NCBI GenBank assembly: GCA_963675575.1
Contig: OY776378.1
Location: 2,914,001 to 2,978,000, forward strand
Source of the DNA: JAGLOK01 sp963675575
GTDB lineage: Bacteria > Bacillota > Clostridia > Christensenellales > UMGS416
Length of the DNA stretch: 64,000 nt
Direction: 5' to 3'
Under the pieces are notes generated by a model. That model was given only the letters and a program-made list of their open reading frames with translations. It did not search any database and was not told the origin of the DNA. Positions 34,903 through 43,812 of the stretch are shown piece after piece (the stretch's first letter is position 1; every line of letters starts with the position of its first letter). The translations under genes and the position numbers were made by a program.

Positions 34903-35502
34903 ATGAAATTTAAAACAAAAAGAATAATCACTATCCTAATGGCCGTTATGGCCATTTTTGCTTTTGCAGCAGTACCTGCTTTTGCAGATGATGCAACTGC
35001 AAGTGGTGAAGGCGATGTGACAGCTACTGTGCCTGTTGAAGGCTCGATTACTGCACTTACAATATCAGTAACGCATCCTGCGACATTGGCATACACAATT
35101 GATCCAAATACCGGAGCATTGGGTGATTTCATATCACCTGATATCCCAATAACGAACAATACAAAAGTTCCGGTTAATATTGCAGTTCAAAGTCTTGCTG
35201 CATCAACAGGAGGCACACTGCAGTTTACAGATGTAGCTAATGATGCAAAGGATTGGGCGAATCTTAATCTTGCGGATTCTAAATCATACTTAGCGCTAGG
35301 AGTTAAGGTTAAGGATGCTCTAGGTTGGAATGTGGGCTATGATACTAGCGCTCATTATGCAGTTAAAGTTGATCCGACTCTATTCGGTTCACTGCCTGCA
35401 AACACTACAGGAACTATGACGCTTGAAGCAAGCTTTGGTCTCGCTTTCGATCAGGCATACACAGCAATGCACAGCTTAATCTTTATGTTTAATTTGGTTT
35501 AA
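34903..35502 (+). CDS. Small secreted protein, paralogous to the C-terminus of the RCC1 protein
   Basis: 199 residues with a classic signal peptide (about 1-28, cleavage near AFADD). The mature domain has TATVPVEGSITALTISVTHP, a run DPNTGALGD and TNNTKVPVNIAVQSL, a beta-sandwich-like pattern. The same pattern forms the last 170 residues of the next gene product. No sorting motif, so it is secreted free or held by partners. GGAGG lies 7 bp before the ATG and a strong terminator follows. Function unknown; the short mature domain suggests a subunit of a surface structure. Confidence 0.8.
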   Translation: MKFKTKRIITILMAVMAIFAFAAVPAFADDATASGEGDVTATVPVEGSITALTISVTHPATLAYTIDPNTGALGDFISPDIPITNNTKVPVNIAVQSLAASTGGTLQFTDVANDAKDWANLNLADSKSYLALGVKVKDALGWNVGYDTSAHYAVKVDPTLFGSLPANTTGTMTLEASFGLAFDQAYTAMHSLIFMFNLV

Positions 35503-35523
35503 TCATTTAGATAAGTAAACAAT

Positions 35524-35563
35524 AGCATGGTCGGACCCTTACCGGATGACTACCGACCATGCT
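35524..35563 (+). terminator. Rho-independent terminator after the small secreted protein gene
   Basis: AGCATGGTCGG (35524-35534) pairs perfectly, 11 bp, with CCGACCATGCT (35553-35563), followed by a T-run. Read-through would feed the RCC1 gene. Confidence 0.92.
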
Positions 35564-35587
35564 TATTTTTTTAAGAAGGAGGAAGAA

Positions 35588-37552
35588 ATGAAAAAAAAAA
35601 TATCAATCACAATACTTTTCTTAGTGATGATTTTTACTAGCATAAACTTGGATGCATTTGCATCAGGCACAGCAGAAATTATATCTAATGGCGATACTAC
35701 GTTCTTAATTGATACATATGGAAATGTTCAAGGTTGGGGAAAGAATTATAAAGGAGAAGTTGGCAATGGAACTACAATAGATCAATATACTCCAGTTTCA
35801 ATAGATGGCTTATCGAATATAACAGAGATTATTCCGAACCAAGAAGGATACGGGTATTTCTTTGCTTTGGACTATGACGGAAAGGTATATAGTTGGGGCT
35901 ATAATGGATATGGACAGTTAGGATTGGAGACTACAACTAATCAATTAACGCCTGTGTTGATACCTAATCTTCCTGAAGTATCCAAAATAATACTTAATGG
36001 TTATACAACATATGCGATAACCACAGATGGTGATGTGTATGCTTGGGGAATGAATGATTATGGACAAGTAGGCAATAATACCAAAACAACGCAAAAAGTT
36101 CCTGTAAAGATACAGATAGATAATGTGAAAAGCTTAACGTGTAAAGAGAAAGTTGTATTTGCAATCACAGATAGCAAGGATGTGTATGCATGGGGTCGTG
36201 GTGATGATTATCAGACGGGTACAGGCGTTTATACATCAGCACAATTAAAGCCAGTTCAAATAACAGACCTGTCTAATGTAGATGAAGTGATAACCAATGG
36301 CGTAACTTCGTTTGCAATATGCAACAACAGACAAGATGTATATTCATGGGGAGAAGGATGGGTTAGTGAGCTTGGAACATATTCGGAAAGGAATAGAAGT
36401 CCAAAGAGAGTATGGGTATTATCTGATCTTAATGAAACAATAGAGGAATTGGTAATTGAGATGCGTACTGGTTTTGCGATTACGAGTGATAATACATTAT
36501 ATGGCTGGGGATATAATAGTTATTGTCAGCTTGGAAATGGTGGAACATATAATCAGGGAGTACCGATAAAGATAACAAACATCCCGAAAGTAAATCAATT
36601 CATATTCAACGGAAATTCAGGAATCGTGTTAGGAGCAGATAATTGTGTTTATACATGGGGCAAGAATCCATCTGGTGAAATTGGGAGTGGCGATCAATTA
36701 AGACAAGCATATGCTGAAAAGCTAATAGTACTGGGTAATAACATTGAACAGATCTATAGTGGAAACACCTCAATGTATGCAAGAGATACAAATGATGTTT
36801 TGTATGGTTGGGGTACAAACAATCTTGGACAATTAGGTATTGGTAATAATGTGAGTATTGTAGCACCTACAGCTATACAAGAACTAACTGATATAACTAA
36901 GCTCGAGAAAATTGGCAATTCTATTTTTGCAAGCGATTCTCAAGATACCGTATTTGGTTGGGGCAATAATGAATATGGACAATTAGGTGATGGAACTATT
37001 GCAGCAGTATTATCTCCAATAGTAGTTACACAAAATAATGTTACAACCATAACTGGTATTGGTAGCGTGAACAGTACTGTTCCTATTGTAGGTTCTATCA
37101 GCGCACTTGAAATATCAATAACACATCCTGCAAACATTTCATATTTGATTGATCCAAATAGTGAAGAAAGCTTTATATGTTCAGATATACAAATTCAAAA
37201 CAATTCAAAAGTACCTGTGAAAGTAGCTATTGAATCATTTGAAGCTAGTTTGGAAAGTGACATCATTTTTGAAGATGTGCTTCCTGATAGTTTGGATTGG
37301 GAATCTCTTAGTGCTCAGGATTCACAACGGTATATTGCTTTGGGAATAATGTATTCTGATGAAACTGATTGGCTAGAATCGCAGCAAAACATGATAAATC
37401 CTATTTACGCTATAGAGATTAATAATAACTATATCGGGGCGTTATCAAGTGGTGAGATTGGTACACTCAACTTATGCTGTAGTCATGGAACAGCTTTTAA
37501 CGGAAGCTTTTCAGCTAAGCATGAACTGATTTTCATAATATCACTTCTTTGA
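35588..37552 (+). CDS. Secreted RCC1-repeat beta-propeller protein
   Basis: 654 residues from the ATG at 35588 (AAGGAGG upstream; an upstream in-frame start at 35546 runs through the terminator). Signal peptide about 1-27. About nine RCC1-type repeats follow, each with W-G-x-N-x-x-G-Q-L-G (for example WGYNGYGQLGLETT, WGMNDYGQVGN, WGNNEYGQLGDGT). From about residue 485 it carries the same domain as the preceding secreted protein (VPIVGSISALEISITHP, NNSKVPVKVAIESF). RCC1 propellers are protein-binding scaffolds; an exported one in a mobile element suggests host or cell-cell contact. No LPXTG motif. Confidence 0.88.
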   Translation: MKKKISITILFLVMIFTSINLDAFASGTAEIISNGDTTFLIDTYGNVQGWGKNYKGEVGNGTTIDQYTPVSIDGLSNITEIIPNQEGYGYFFALDYDGKVYSWGYNGYGQLGLETTTNQLTPVLIPNLPEVSKIILNGYTTYAITTDGDVYAWGMNDYGQVGNNTKTTQKVPVKIQIDNVKSLTCKEKVVFAITDSKDVYAWGRGDDYQTGTGVYTSAQLKPVQITDLSNVDEVITNGVTSFAICNNRQDVYSWGEGWVSELGTYSERNRSPKRVWVLSDLNETIEELVIEMRTGFAITSDNTLYGWGYNSYCQLGNGGTYNQGVPIKITNIPKVNQFIFNGNSGIVLGADNCVYTWGKNPSGEIGSGDQLRQAYAEKLIVLGNNIEQIYSGNTSMYARDTNDVLYGWGTNNLGQLGIGNNVSIVAPTAIQELTDITKLEKIGNSIFASDSQDTVFGWGNNEYGQLGDGTIAAVLSPIVVTQNNVTTITGIGSVNSTVPIVGSISALEISITHPANISYLIDPNSEESFICSDIQIQNNSKVPVKVAIESFEASLESDIIFEDVLPDSLDWESLSAQDSQRYIALGIMYSDETDWLESQQNMINPIYAIEINNNYIGALSSGEIGTLNLCCSHGTAFNGSFSAKHELIFIISLL

Positions 37553-37558
37553 TTATAT

Positions 37559-37894
37559 ATGAATGCTAACAAACCTAATTACTATGCAATAATTCCTGCA
37601 AATATTAGATACGATGAAAAACTTAGCCCGAATGAAAAATTGTTTTATGGAGAAATCACCGCTTTGACAAACAAGGAAGGATATTGCTGGGCTAATAATG
37701 CATATTTTGCGCGATTATATGCTGTTGAAAAACGTACAATACGGCGATGGCTCAATAAACTCAAAGAACTCAATTATATTAAAATTGAGATAGAATATGT
37801 TCCCAGAAAAAGACAAATTGATAAACGAAAAATTTGGATAATTAATCAATGTATAAGTCTGCCTACCCCCGGACAATTTTGTCCTCACCCCTAA
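37559..37894 (+). CDS. Helix-turn-helix replication-initiator-like protein
   Basis: 111 residues. It begins MNANKPNYYAIIPANIRYDE, with LSPNEKLFYGEITALTN and a winged-helix segment (RRWLNKLKELNYIKIE), the HTH_36/initiator-like family usual on Clostridial plasmids and ICEs. Relatives carry a long C-terminal extension encoded by short DNA repeats; here a TAA falls inside the repeats although the frame continues with GHKCPHV in the same repeat pattern, so it may be slightly truncated. The ATG lies 7 bp after the RCC1 stop with no clear ribosome site, suggesting coupling. Confidence 0.8.
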   Translation: MNANKPNYYAIIPANIRYDEKLSPNEKLFYGEITALTNKEGYCWANNAYFARLYAVEKRTIRRWLNKLKELNYIKIEIEYVPRKRQIDKRKIWIINQCISLPTPGQFCPHP

Positions 37895-37930
37895 GGACAT
37901 AAATGTCCGCATGTGGGGACACAAATGTCC
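37871..37930. repeat. Three palindromic iterons between the initiator-like gene and parM
   Basis: Three 14-bp near-palindromes of the form GGACA-N4-TGTCC start at 37871, 37895 and 37917 (24 and 22 bp apart). The first lies inside the HTH gene, the other two overlap or follow its stop. Spacing of about two helical turns and location fit iterons for the HTH protein or a centromere for ParR. Confidence 0.6.
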
Positions 37931-38035
37931 TCCATAATAATACAACGAATACTACAAGGTTTTAATAAACCTTACATGCTGAGAAGGAAAAAATAAAGAT
38001 TAACTACGCAATTATATATAAAGGAGTGATTTAAG

Positions 38036-38956
38036 ATGATAATAGCCATAGATCATGGTTATGGGATGCTAAAGACAGTTAACTTTTCGTTTAAGACAGG
38101 TTTAACTGTTTATGATAATGAACCATACACATCAAACAATGTAATTAAATATATGGGCAAGTACTATGTATGTGCAAGCGGCAGACAAATGCTGATAAGA
38201 GATAAAACCAAGGATGACAGTTATTTTATATTAACATTGATGGCAATCGCCAAAGAGCTGGATTATATGAAAGCAGGAAATAAAGCAGATATTACAATTG
38301 CAGCAGGATTGCCTTTAACCAGTTACGGAAGAGAGAAACAGAGATTCATTCAATACTTGAAACGCACGCCACTTCAGCCAGTGAGGTTCTCTTTTGAAAA
38401 TAAGGAATATGTAATTACGATAAATGATGTTCTGATATATCCGCAAGGCTATTCGGCAATCATTGATTATGTATCCGATTTGAAAAACGAGCCATCACTT
38501 ATCGTATGTGATATTGGGAGCTGGACGGTTGATGTAATGAGACTGGATAACGGTATTCCTAATGCTGACACTTGCAGGTCATTGGAACTTGGTATAATCA
38601 GGATGACAGATGAAATACTTGAACAGGTAAGACGCATAACCGGACTTTCAATTACATCATCACAAGTTGAACAAGTACTGAGTAATAAACCATGCAGCAT
38701 GAATGATGATGCAAGCAAGATAATTAAAGAACAAGGCAAACTGTATGTGGATAAACTTATTAGAACACTGCTTGAAGCCGGATTTGATACAAGCGCTGTT
38801 CCGGTTATATTCATGGGCGGCGGTGCCGGTATTATAAAACAATATGTTGATGCTAAGATGGTCTGCAGTATGAGCTTCATTTATGATATCTGTGCTAATG
38901 CCAAAGGATATGAGAGGATAGCCAAAGCACAGCTGAAAGCGACAAAACATGAGTAA
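38036..38956 (+). CDS. parM: ParM/StbA-like actin-family partition ATPase
   Basis: 306 residues with the actin-ATPase motifs: phosphate 1 IAIDHGYGMLK, phosphate 2 IVCDIGSWTVDV and the adenosine motif VIFMGGGAG near 260. ParM-type filaments push apart plasmid copies. AAAGGAG precedes the ATG by 9 bp. Its end overlaps the next gene by 8 bp; that small protein is the expected ParR adaptor, and the iterons upstream are a candidate parC. Confidence 0.9.
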   Translation: MIIAIDHGYGMLKTVNFSFKTGLTVYDNEPYTSNNVIKYMGKYYVCASGRQMLIRDKTKDDSYFILTLMAIAKELDYMKAGNKADITIAAGLPLTSYGREKQRFIQYLKRTPLQPVRFSFENKEYVITINDVLIYPQGYSAIIDYVSDLKNEPSLIVCDIGSWTVDVMRLDNGIPNADTCRSLELGIIRMTDEILEQVRRITGLSITSSQVEQVLSNKPCSMNDDASKIIKEQGKLYVDKLIRTLLEAGFDTSAVPVIFMGGGAGIIKQYVDAKMVCSMSFIYDICANAKGYERIAKAQLKATKHE

Positions 38957-39221
38957 TCAGAAACGCTTGAGTGTAAGGCTTAACCTTGAGAGATTGGATC
39001 ACCAAAAGGCATGGCAGATATTGCAGGAATTACCCCAAGGAAGAAGGAACGAATATATAACAGGAGCTGTTATAGACGCCGCTGATAAACGGGCACTTAA
39101 AAAGCTCATTGCTGAAACCTTAAGAGAGGTATTAGCAGGAAACACTATTACTCAAAACCAACCAAATAAACGAAATGCAGAACCGGATAAGGATGCATTG
39201 CACTTTATAAAAAACCTATAG
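38949..39221 (+). CDS. ParR-like ribbon-helix-helix adaptor
   Basis: 90 residues. The N-terminus KRLSVRLNLERLDHQKAW is a ribbon-helix-helix pattern, followed by helices (GRRNEYITGAVIDAADKR) and a Lys/Asn tail. The 8-bp overlap with parM and small size match type II partition operons, in which ParR binds the centromere and the ParM filament end. Identified mostly by context, hence moderate confidence. Confidence 0.72.
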   Translation: MSNQKRLSVRLNLERLDHQKAWQILQELPQGRRNEYITGAVIDAADKRALKKLIAETLREVLAGNTITQNQPNKRNAEPDKDALHFIKNL

Positions 39222-39267
39222 TCTTTGCCGTAATATGAGGCAATAAAAAATATTAAATCATCATCAT

Positions 39268-39294
39268 AAGACTCACTTTACGGGTCTTTTTATT
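39268..39294 (+). terminator. Weak terminator after the parMR pair
   Basis: AAGAC (39268-39272) pairs with GTCTT (39284-39288), short stem followed by a T-rich tract. It separates the partition pair from the adhesin gene. Confidence 0.5.
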
Positions 39295-39315
39295 TTATTA
39301 AAAAAGGAGGACAAA

Positions 39316-42300
39316 ATGAATTTAAAAAAAATCATATCGGCGATATTGATGGCACTTTTTATGGTTGCAGTCTCTATCGTTCCAGCATATGCAACACCGC
39401 CAAGCACACCGCATATTGAAAGTGGAAGTGCAGCTGATGGAGGAAATTATTTTGAATTTGATGCATCATACCTTGGTGAAAACGTATGGCGTGATTTGAA
39501 AACACCACCGCATTGGGTTGTAGAAACCGGAGAAATTGCATATTGCTTGGATCATATGGCTGAAAGTCCGCATGGGGAAGATTATTCAAAGTTTGATCCT
39601 GAGGCAGTATATTCAAGTAGAACATATCAAGGGCTTCTGGCTATTATAGAAAATAGCTTTCCATATAGAAATGCGGGACTTACTGATAGTCAAATAAGGT
39701 ATTCCACGGCCAATGCTATCAGAGCATGGATTAAAGAAAGTGCAAATATCGGTTATGACTTTATGTTGCCGTCAAACAATGCAGTAAGACCAAAGACCGC
39801 CCAATATCAAGGTGCATTTAATTTCTATAATCAATTACTGGATAAAGCTCGTAATGGCTCTGTTATCAATCACACGTTGACTTCTAGCCCGGATATAGTA
39901 GAACTTACTGTACAAGGGAATAGGTTAGTCGGTCAAACAACCATAAATTACAGTGCTTTAAATGGTAAGTATGAGGTGAACCTTACGAGCTTCCCGACAG
40001 GAACGGAGATATTTGGATTTACAGGTAACAGCGGAGATGTATTAACATTTGAATTACCACTATCTAATAATGGAGAAACAATTGACATAACAAACGCATT
40101 TACAGGATTTGATAATAGATCTTCCGTTAACGTTTTTTGGCTTGATAATAGTGCAGGACACCAAGCGATTGTTGTCCCTATTGTAGACCAAATGAATCCT
40201 GTAACTACAGTAGATATTACAATTAAATCATCTCCTTCAACGGTAACAATCACTAAGCATGGTAAAACAAATGATACGTTTATCCAAGGTGCAGTATTTG
40301 GCATATACAGTGCAGAAGATGATACATTGATTGAAGAACTAGTTACTGATGAAAGTGGTAAGTTGGTTTGTAGTAAAGTCACATTTGGAGACTACTATGC
40401 AAAAGAGATAGCCGCACCTACCGGATATGCATTAGATGATACAAAACAGCCATTTTCTATCACAACAGATAATATGGAAGTTGAATTGGATTTATATAAC
40501 TATCCGATAACAGGACAAGTTGGTGTAGTAAAAGGATGTGGCTGGAAACCACTTAAAGATGCAGTTATAGGTGTGTATAGTATTGATGGCACCTTGATTG
40601 AAGAACTCATAACAGACACTCAAGGCTTTGCTACAAGCGGATCACTTGAATATGGTGGGTATTATATTAAGGAAATTACAGCGCCGCCCGGGTATGTAAA
40701 AAGTGATGAAGAAATACCTTTTACAATTGAAATCAACGATAGAATTATATGGTTGCCTTTAGAGAATGAATTAATTACAGGCAGAGTGCAAATTAATAAA
40801 GTGGGAGAAAATAATGAACCACTACAAGGCGCAGTTTTCAGGATTTATAATGTTCTTGGACATTCTATTGATGAAATTATATCAGATGAAAATGGAATAG
40901 CAGTGAGCAAAACTTTGGACTATGGTGAATATGAAATTGTAGAGATTAAAGCTCCTGACGGACATAACATGAACATGATATCAACGTTTTTTAATATAGA
41001 AAATGAAGATGAAATAGTTGAGGTTACAATTAGAAATAGTCCTGTAAAGGGAAAAGTTAAGATATCAAAGACAAATGGAAATGATATTCCATTGCAAGAT
41101 GCGATATTTGGTGTATATACTTCTGATGACTCTTTGATATGTGAATTAACCACCGATGAAAATGGTGAGGCAATAAGTCCGTTTCTACTATGTGACAGCT
41201 ACTACTTAAAAGAAATTACGCCACCTATAGGATATAATTTGAATGAAGATATAATTCCGTTTAGCATATCCAGACAAGGGCAAATGGTAAGTTTGGAAGT
41301 CAGCAATACTATTATCTGCGGTAAAGTACAGATTTTAAAGATAGGAGAAGAAAACAATCCATTACAAGGCGCAATCTTTGGGATATATGATATTAATGAT
41401 GTTCTCATTGAAGAATTAACAACAAATGAAAATGGAATAGCACTAAGCCAAGATATTATTTATGGTGATTATTATATAAAGGAATTAGGAGCTCCACATG
41501 GATATTGGATAAATGAAACTCCAATACAATTTTCAATTGATGATAGCGAAACTAAAATAGTTGAATTTGTAAATGAACTAATACAAAAACAAATTAGAGT
41601 AATAAAATGTGATATGAGAGATAACGAAAGAAGACTAGCGGGTGCTGTTTTTGAAGTATATAAAGACAGCGTACTAGTTGATACCATTACTACAAATGAA
41701 AATGGATATGCCGAGACTAAATTGCTGACTGTTGGAGAGTATACTTTGAGCGAAGTAAAGGCACCTGTTGGATTCATTTTAGAAGATATTATATTGCATC
41801 ATACCATTAGTAATGATGAAGCGATGATGTACAACATAATGGTTGAAAACAGTCCTACGGATGTTGTACTTACAAAGACTGATAGTATAACCGATACGCC
41901 ATTATCCGGTGCATATATTCAAATAAGCAATTCACAAAATGAAGTTGTAGTAGAAGGGGCTACCGATGAAAACGGTGAGCTTTTTATTTATGAATTACCT
42001 ATAGACACGTACACATTTATTGAAACAATAGCGCCAGTTGAATACACATTAAGCACTGAAGTATTTGAATTCACTTTTCATGAAGATGGAAGCATTGATG
42101 GAGATACAAAAATTAGTAACATGCCAACTGAAGTAACATTGCATAAATCGGATATAATAACAGGATTACCTGTAGCAGATGCTGAACTTGAAGTATTCGA
42201 TGCGGAAAATATAAGTGTTTATAAAGGCAAGACAGACGAAAGCGGTATGCTTGTTATCACACATTTACCAATTGGTGATTATACATTTATCGAAACAAAA

Positions 42301-42846
42301 TCACCGGATGGATATACGATCTCCAATGAAGTTAAGGCCTTTTCAATTGATGAATACGGTGTAGTAACCGGGGACACAGAAATTACAAATTGTCCGACGA
42401 TACTGCAAATCTTTAAAGTTAAATACGAGGATAGCACACCACTTGCCGGTGCCGGATTTAAAGTTAAAACATGGCTTGGATTAAAAATATTAAGCTTTAC
42501 CTTAAATGAAGATGGCACATTTCAATTTGATTCTGAAGGTATCATAGATGAAATTATGGTTGACGCTACTGGTGAAGCTATTATTCATGGACTCCCACAC
42601 GGTAGCTATTGGCTGGAAGAAAACACTGTGCCCTCTGGATATTATCCTGCGGCGCCGATGAAGATCACTATAACAGACCAGAATGATTTTGAATTGCCTT
42701 GCATGGCAGTAATACCTAACTCGGTGTTTGTGAAACTCGGGCTGGACCGAGAACGATATATTATACCGATTGCGTGCTTGTTATTAGTTTCAACTTCTGC
42801 AGGCATATTTTTATATAAACGAAAAAGGAGAAAGAAAACAACATGA
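39316..42846 (+). CDS. SpaA/Cna-B-repeat surface adhesin with thioester-like N-terminal domain
   Basis: 1176 residues: signal peptide (about 1-27), a TQXA/thioester-like domain (about 45-210), nine SpaA/Cna-B-type beta-sandwich repeats (about 304-1130, each with a Lys near the start and an E-xxAPxGY motif for an isopeptide bond) and a C-terminal membrane helix with KRKRRKK tail. The thioester cysteine is there (IAYCLDH) but the partner Gln of TQxA is replaced (STANAIRAW), so the bond may not form. No LPXTG motif is seen before the helix, implying membrane anchoring. GGAGG precedes the ATG. Similar proteins in ICEs may help mating-pair contact. Confidence 0.9.
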   Translation: MNLKKIISAILMALFMVAVSIVPAYATPPSTPHIESGSAADGGNYFEFDASYLGENVWRDLKTPPHWVVETGEIAYCLDHMAESPHGEDYSKFDPEAVYSSRTYQGLLAIIENSFPYRNAGLTDSQIRYSTANAIRAWIKESANIGYDFMLPSNNAVRPKTAQYQGAFNFYNQLLDKARNGSVINHTLTSSPDIVELTVQGNRLVGQTTINYSALNGKYEVNLTSFPTGTEIFGFTGNSGDVLTFELPLSNNGETIDITNAFTGFDNRSSVNVFWLDNSAGHQAIVVPIVDQMNPVTTVDITIKSSPSTVTITKHGKTNDTFIQGAVFGIYSAEDDTLIEELVTDESGKLVCSKVTFGDYYAKEIAAPTGYALDDTKQPFSITTDNMEVELDLYNYPITGQVGVVKGCGWKPLKDAVIGVYSIDGTLIEELITDTQGFATSGSLEYGGYYIKEITAPPGYVKSDEEIPFTIEINDRIIWLPLENELITGRVQINKVGENNEPLQGAVFRIYNVLGHSIDEIISDENGIAVSKTLDYGEYEIVEIKAPDGHNMNMISTFFNIENEDEIVEVTIRNSPVKGKVKISKTNGNDIPLQDAIFGVYTSDDSLICELTTDENGEAISPFLLCDSYYLKEITPPIGYNLNEDIIPFSISRQGQMVSLEVSNTIICGKVQILKIGEENNPLQGAIFGIYDINDVLIEELTTNENGIALSQDIIYGDYYIKELGAPHGYWINETPIQFSIDDSETKIVEFVNELIQKQIRVIKCDMRDNERRLAGAVFEVYKDSVLVDTITTNENGYAETKLLTVGEYTLSEVKAPVGFILEDIILHHTISNDEAMMYNIMVENSPTDVVLTKTDSITDTPLSGAYIQISNSQNEVVVEGATDENGELFIYELPIDTYTFIETIAPVEYTLSTEVFEFTFHEDGSIDGDTKISNMPTEVTLHKSDIITGLPVADAELEVFDAENISVYKGKTDESGMLVITHLPIGDYTFIETKSPDGYTISNEVKAFSIDEYGVVTGDTEITNCPTILQIFKVKYEDSTPLAGAGFKVKTWLGLKILSFTLNEDGTFQFDSEGIIDEIMVDATGEAIIHGLPHGSYWLEENTVPSGYYPAAPMKITITDQNDFELPCMAVIPNSVFVKLGLDRERYIIPIACLLLVSTSAGIFLYKRKRRKKTT

Positions 42847-43361
42847 ATACGATAAGATTTTATACACATAAAGGTAAAGAAGTATTAGAAATTACAAATG
42901 ATCATAATCAAATCATAAAGAAGAGTAGCCATATTAGCGGCAATTGTTTAGTTGATATATTATTCGATGATAAAAGTACAAGCATTGATTTAGACACCAG
43001 GGATAAAATAAATGAACTTATATTAAGGTGCACGGACCACAGAACAAATGATATACAGTTGCTGATTAAAAGGAAATTTGCAGACATATTTAATACCCAT
43101 TATCCAATCAAGCATGAACTTATTGATAACGAGATATGCAGCGTTTTACATACCAGTGATATCTTTGTGCTAATAAATTATCTGATACTTAATATTTATT
43201 CAGAGAAGGTAATATTTAAACAATGTGTAAGTTGTGGTGGATATTTTGCGACAAAATATATAAACGCTAAATACTGCGACCGAATAACCACAAAAAGCGG
43301 TCGGACTTGTAAACAAATAGGCAGAAGAAAGAATTGTACCAAGTGTAAAAAGGGAGCATAA
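42843..43361 (+). CDS. DUF6076-like zinc-binding protein
   Basis: 172 residues. The C-terminal part is Cys-rich: CVSCGGYF, KYCDR, GRTCKQIGRR and NCTKCKK, the zinc-finger pattern of DUF6076 proteins encoded by Clostridial conjugative elements. No enzymatic motif. Its ATG overlaps the adhesin stop by 4 bp and the upstream ribosome site lies in the Lys/Arg tail codons of that gene, so translation is coupled. Family function unknown, DNA or RNA binding is plausible. Confidence 0.75.
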   Translation: MNTIRFYTHKGKEVLEITNDHNQIIKKSSHISGNCLVDILFDDKSTSIDLDTRDKINELILRCTDHRTNDIQLLIKRKFADIFNTHYPIKHELIDNEICSVLHTSDIFVLINYLILNIYSEKVIFKQCVSCGGYFATKYINAKYCDRITTKSGRTCKQIGRRKNCTKCKKGA

Positions 43362-43364
43362 ATC

Positions 43365-43454
43365 ATGGAACTAAAAACAATAATATCGCTTGGATTACTG
43401 CTGTTTATAATTTGCGGAATAGCATTTCTGAAACTGAGAAAAAGGAGAAAATAA
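43365..43454 (+). CDS. 29-residue single-helix membrane peptide
   Basis: GGGAG lies about 9 bp before the ATG. The product has a hydrophobic helix (about 5-22) and a basic end (LKLRKRRK). Its last codons supply the AAAGGAG site of the next gene, whose ATG begins 2 bp after this stop. The tight packing in the operon supports real translation. Confidence 0.6.
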   Translation: MELKTIISLGLLLFIICGIAFLKLRKRRK

Positions 43455-43455
43455 T

Positions 43456-43812
43456 ATGGAGAAAAGGGTTAAAACTGAACCTTATAAAATTATTACATAC
43501 ATTGAAACGACTATACAAGGGCTTCCTGCACTTTATTCCGGAGAAAACATTAATAGAGAAAATATACCTAAGGATATGTACTGCTATGCAGTATCATATT
43601 TTGACGAGTCATTTATAGACTTTGACAGGGTTGCTGAAAACTTTAAAAAAAGAAGAGCAGGTATATTGATAATGCTAAAGCCATTAGTATTAAATGAATA
43701 CAATATATACAAACTAGATAAAGAGCTAGATCTGCAGATTGAACCTACACAGAGCTTTTGTACGCTTAATCAATTCATAGAAAAGAACCGGGAGGCAAGC
43801 GATGAATATTAA
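43456..43812 (+). CDS. LPD28-domain accessory protein
   Basis: 118 residues. The segment IPKDMYCYAVSYFDESF with preceding GLPALYSGENI resembles the large-polyvalent-protein-associated domain 28 found beside ICE methylase-helicases. The last 11 bp overlap the next gene. Function unknown; it is in the operon that leads into the giant helicase. Confidence 0.7.
   Translation: MEKRVKTEPYKIITYIETTIQGLPALYSGENINRENIPKDMYCYAVSYFDESFIDFDRVAENFKKRRAGILIMLKPLVLNEYNIYKLDKELDLQIEPTQSFCTLNQFIEKNREASDEY

Noticed and set aside
40228..42700. CRISPR-like or tandem DNA repeats
   Set aside because: The periodicity is at the protein level (Cna-B modules of about 90 residues), with diverged DNA; no short identical repeats with spacers.
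42650..42846. LPXTG sorting signal at the adhesin C-terminus
   Set aside because: Only ELPCMAVIPNS is present before the helix; it does not fit LPXTG or known close variants.
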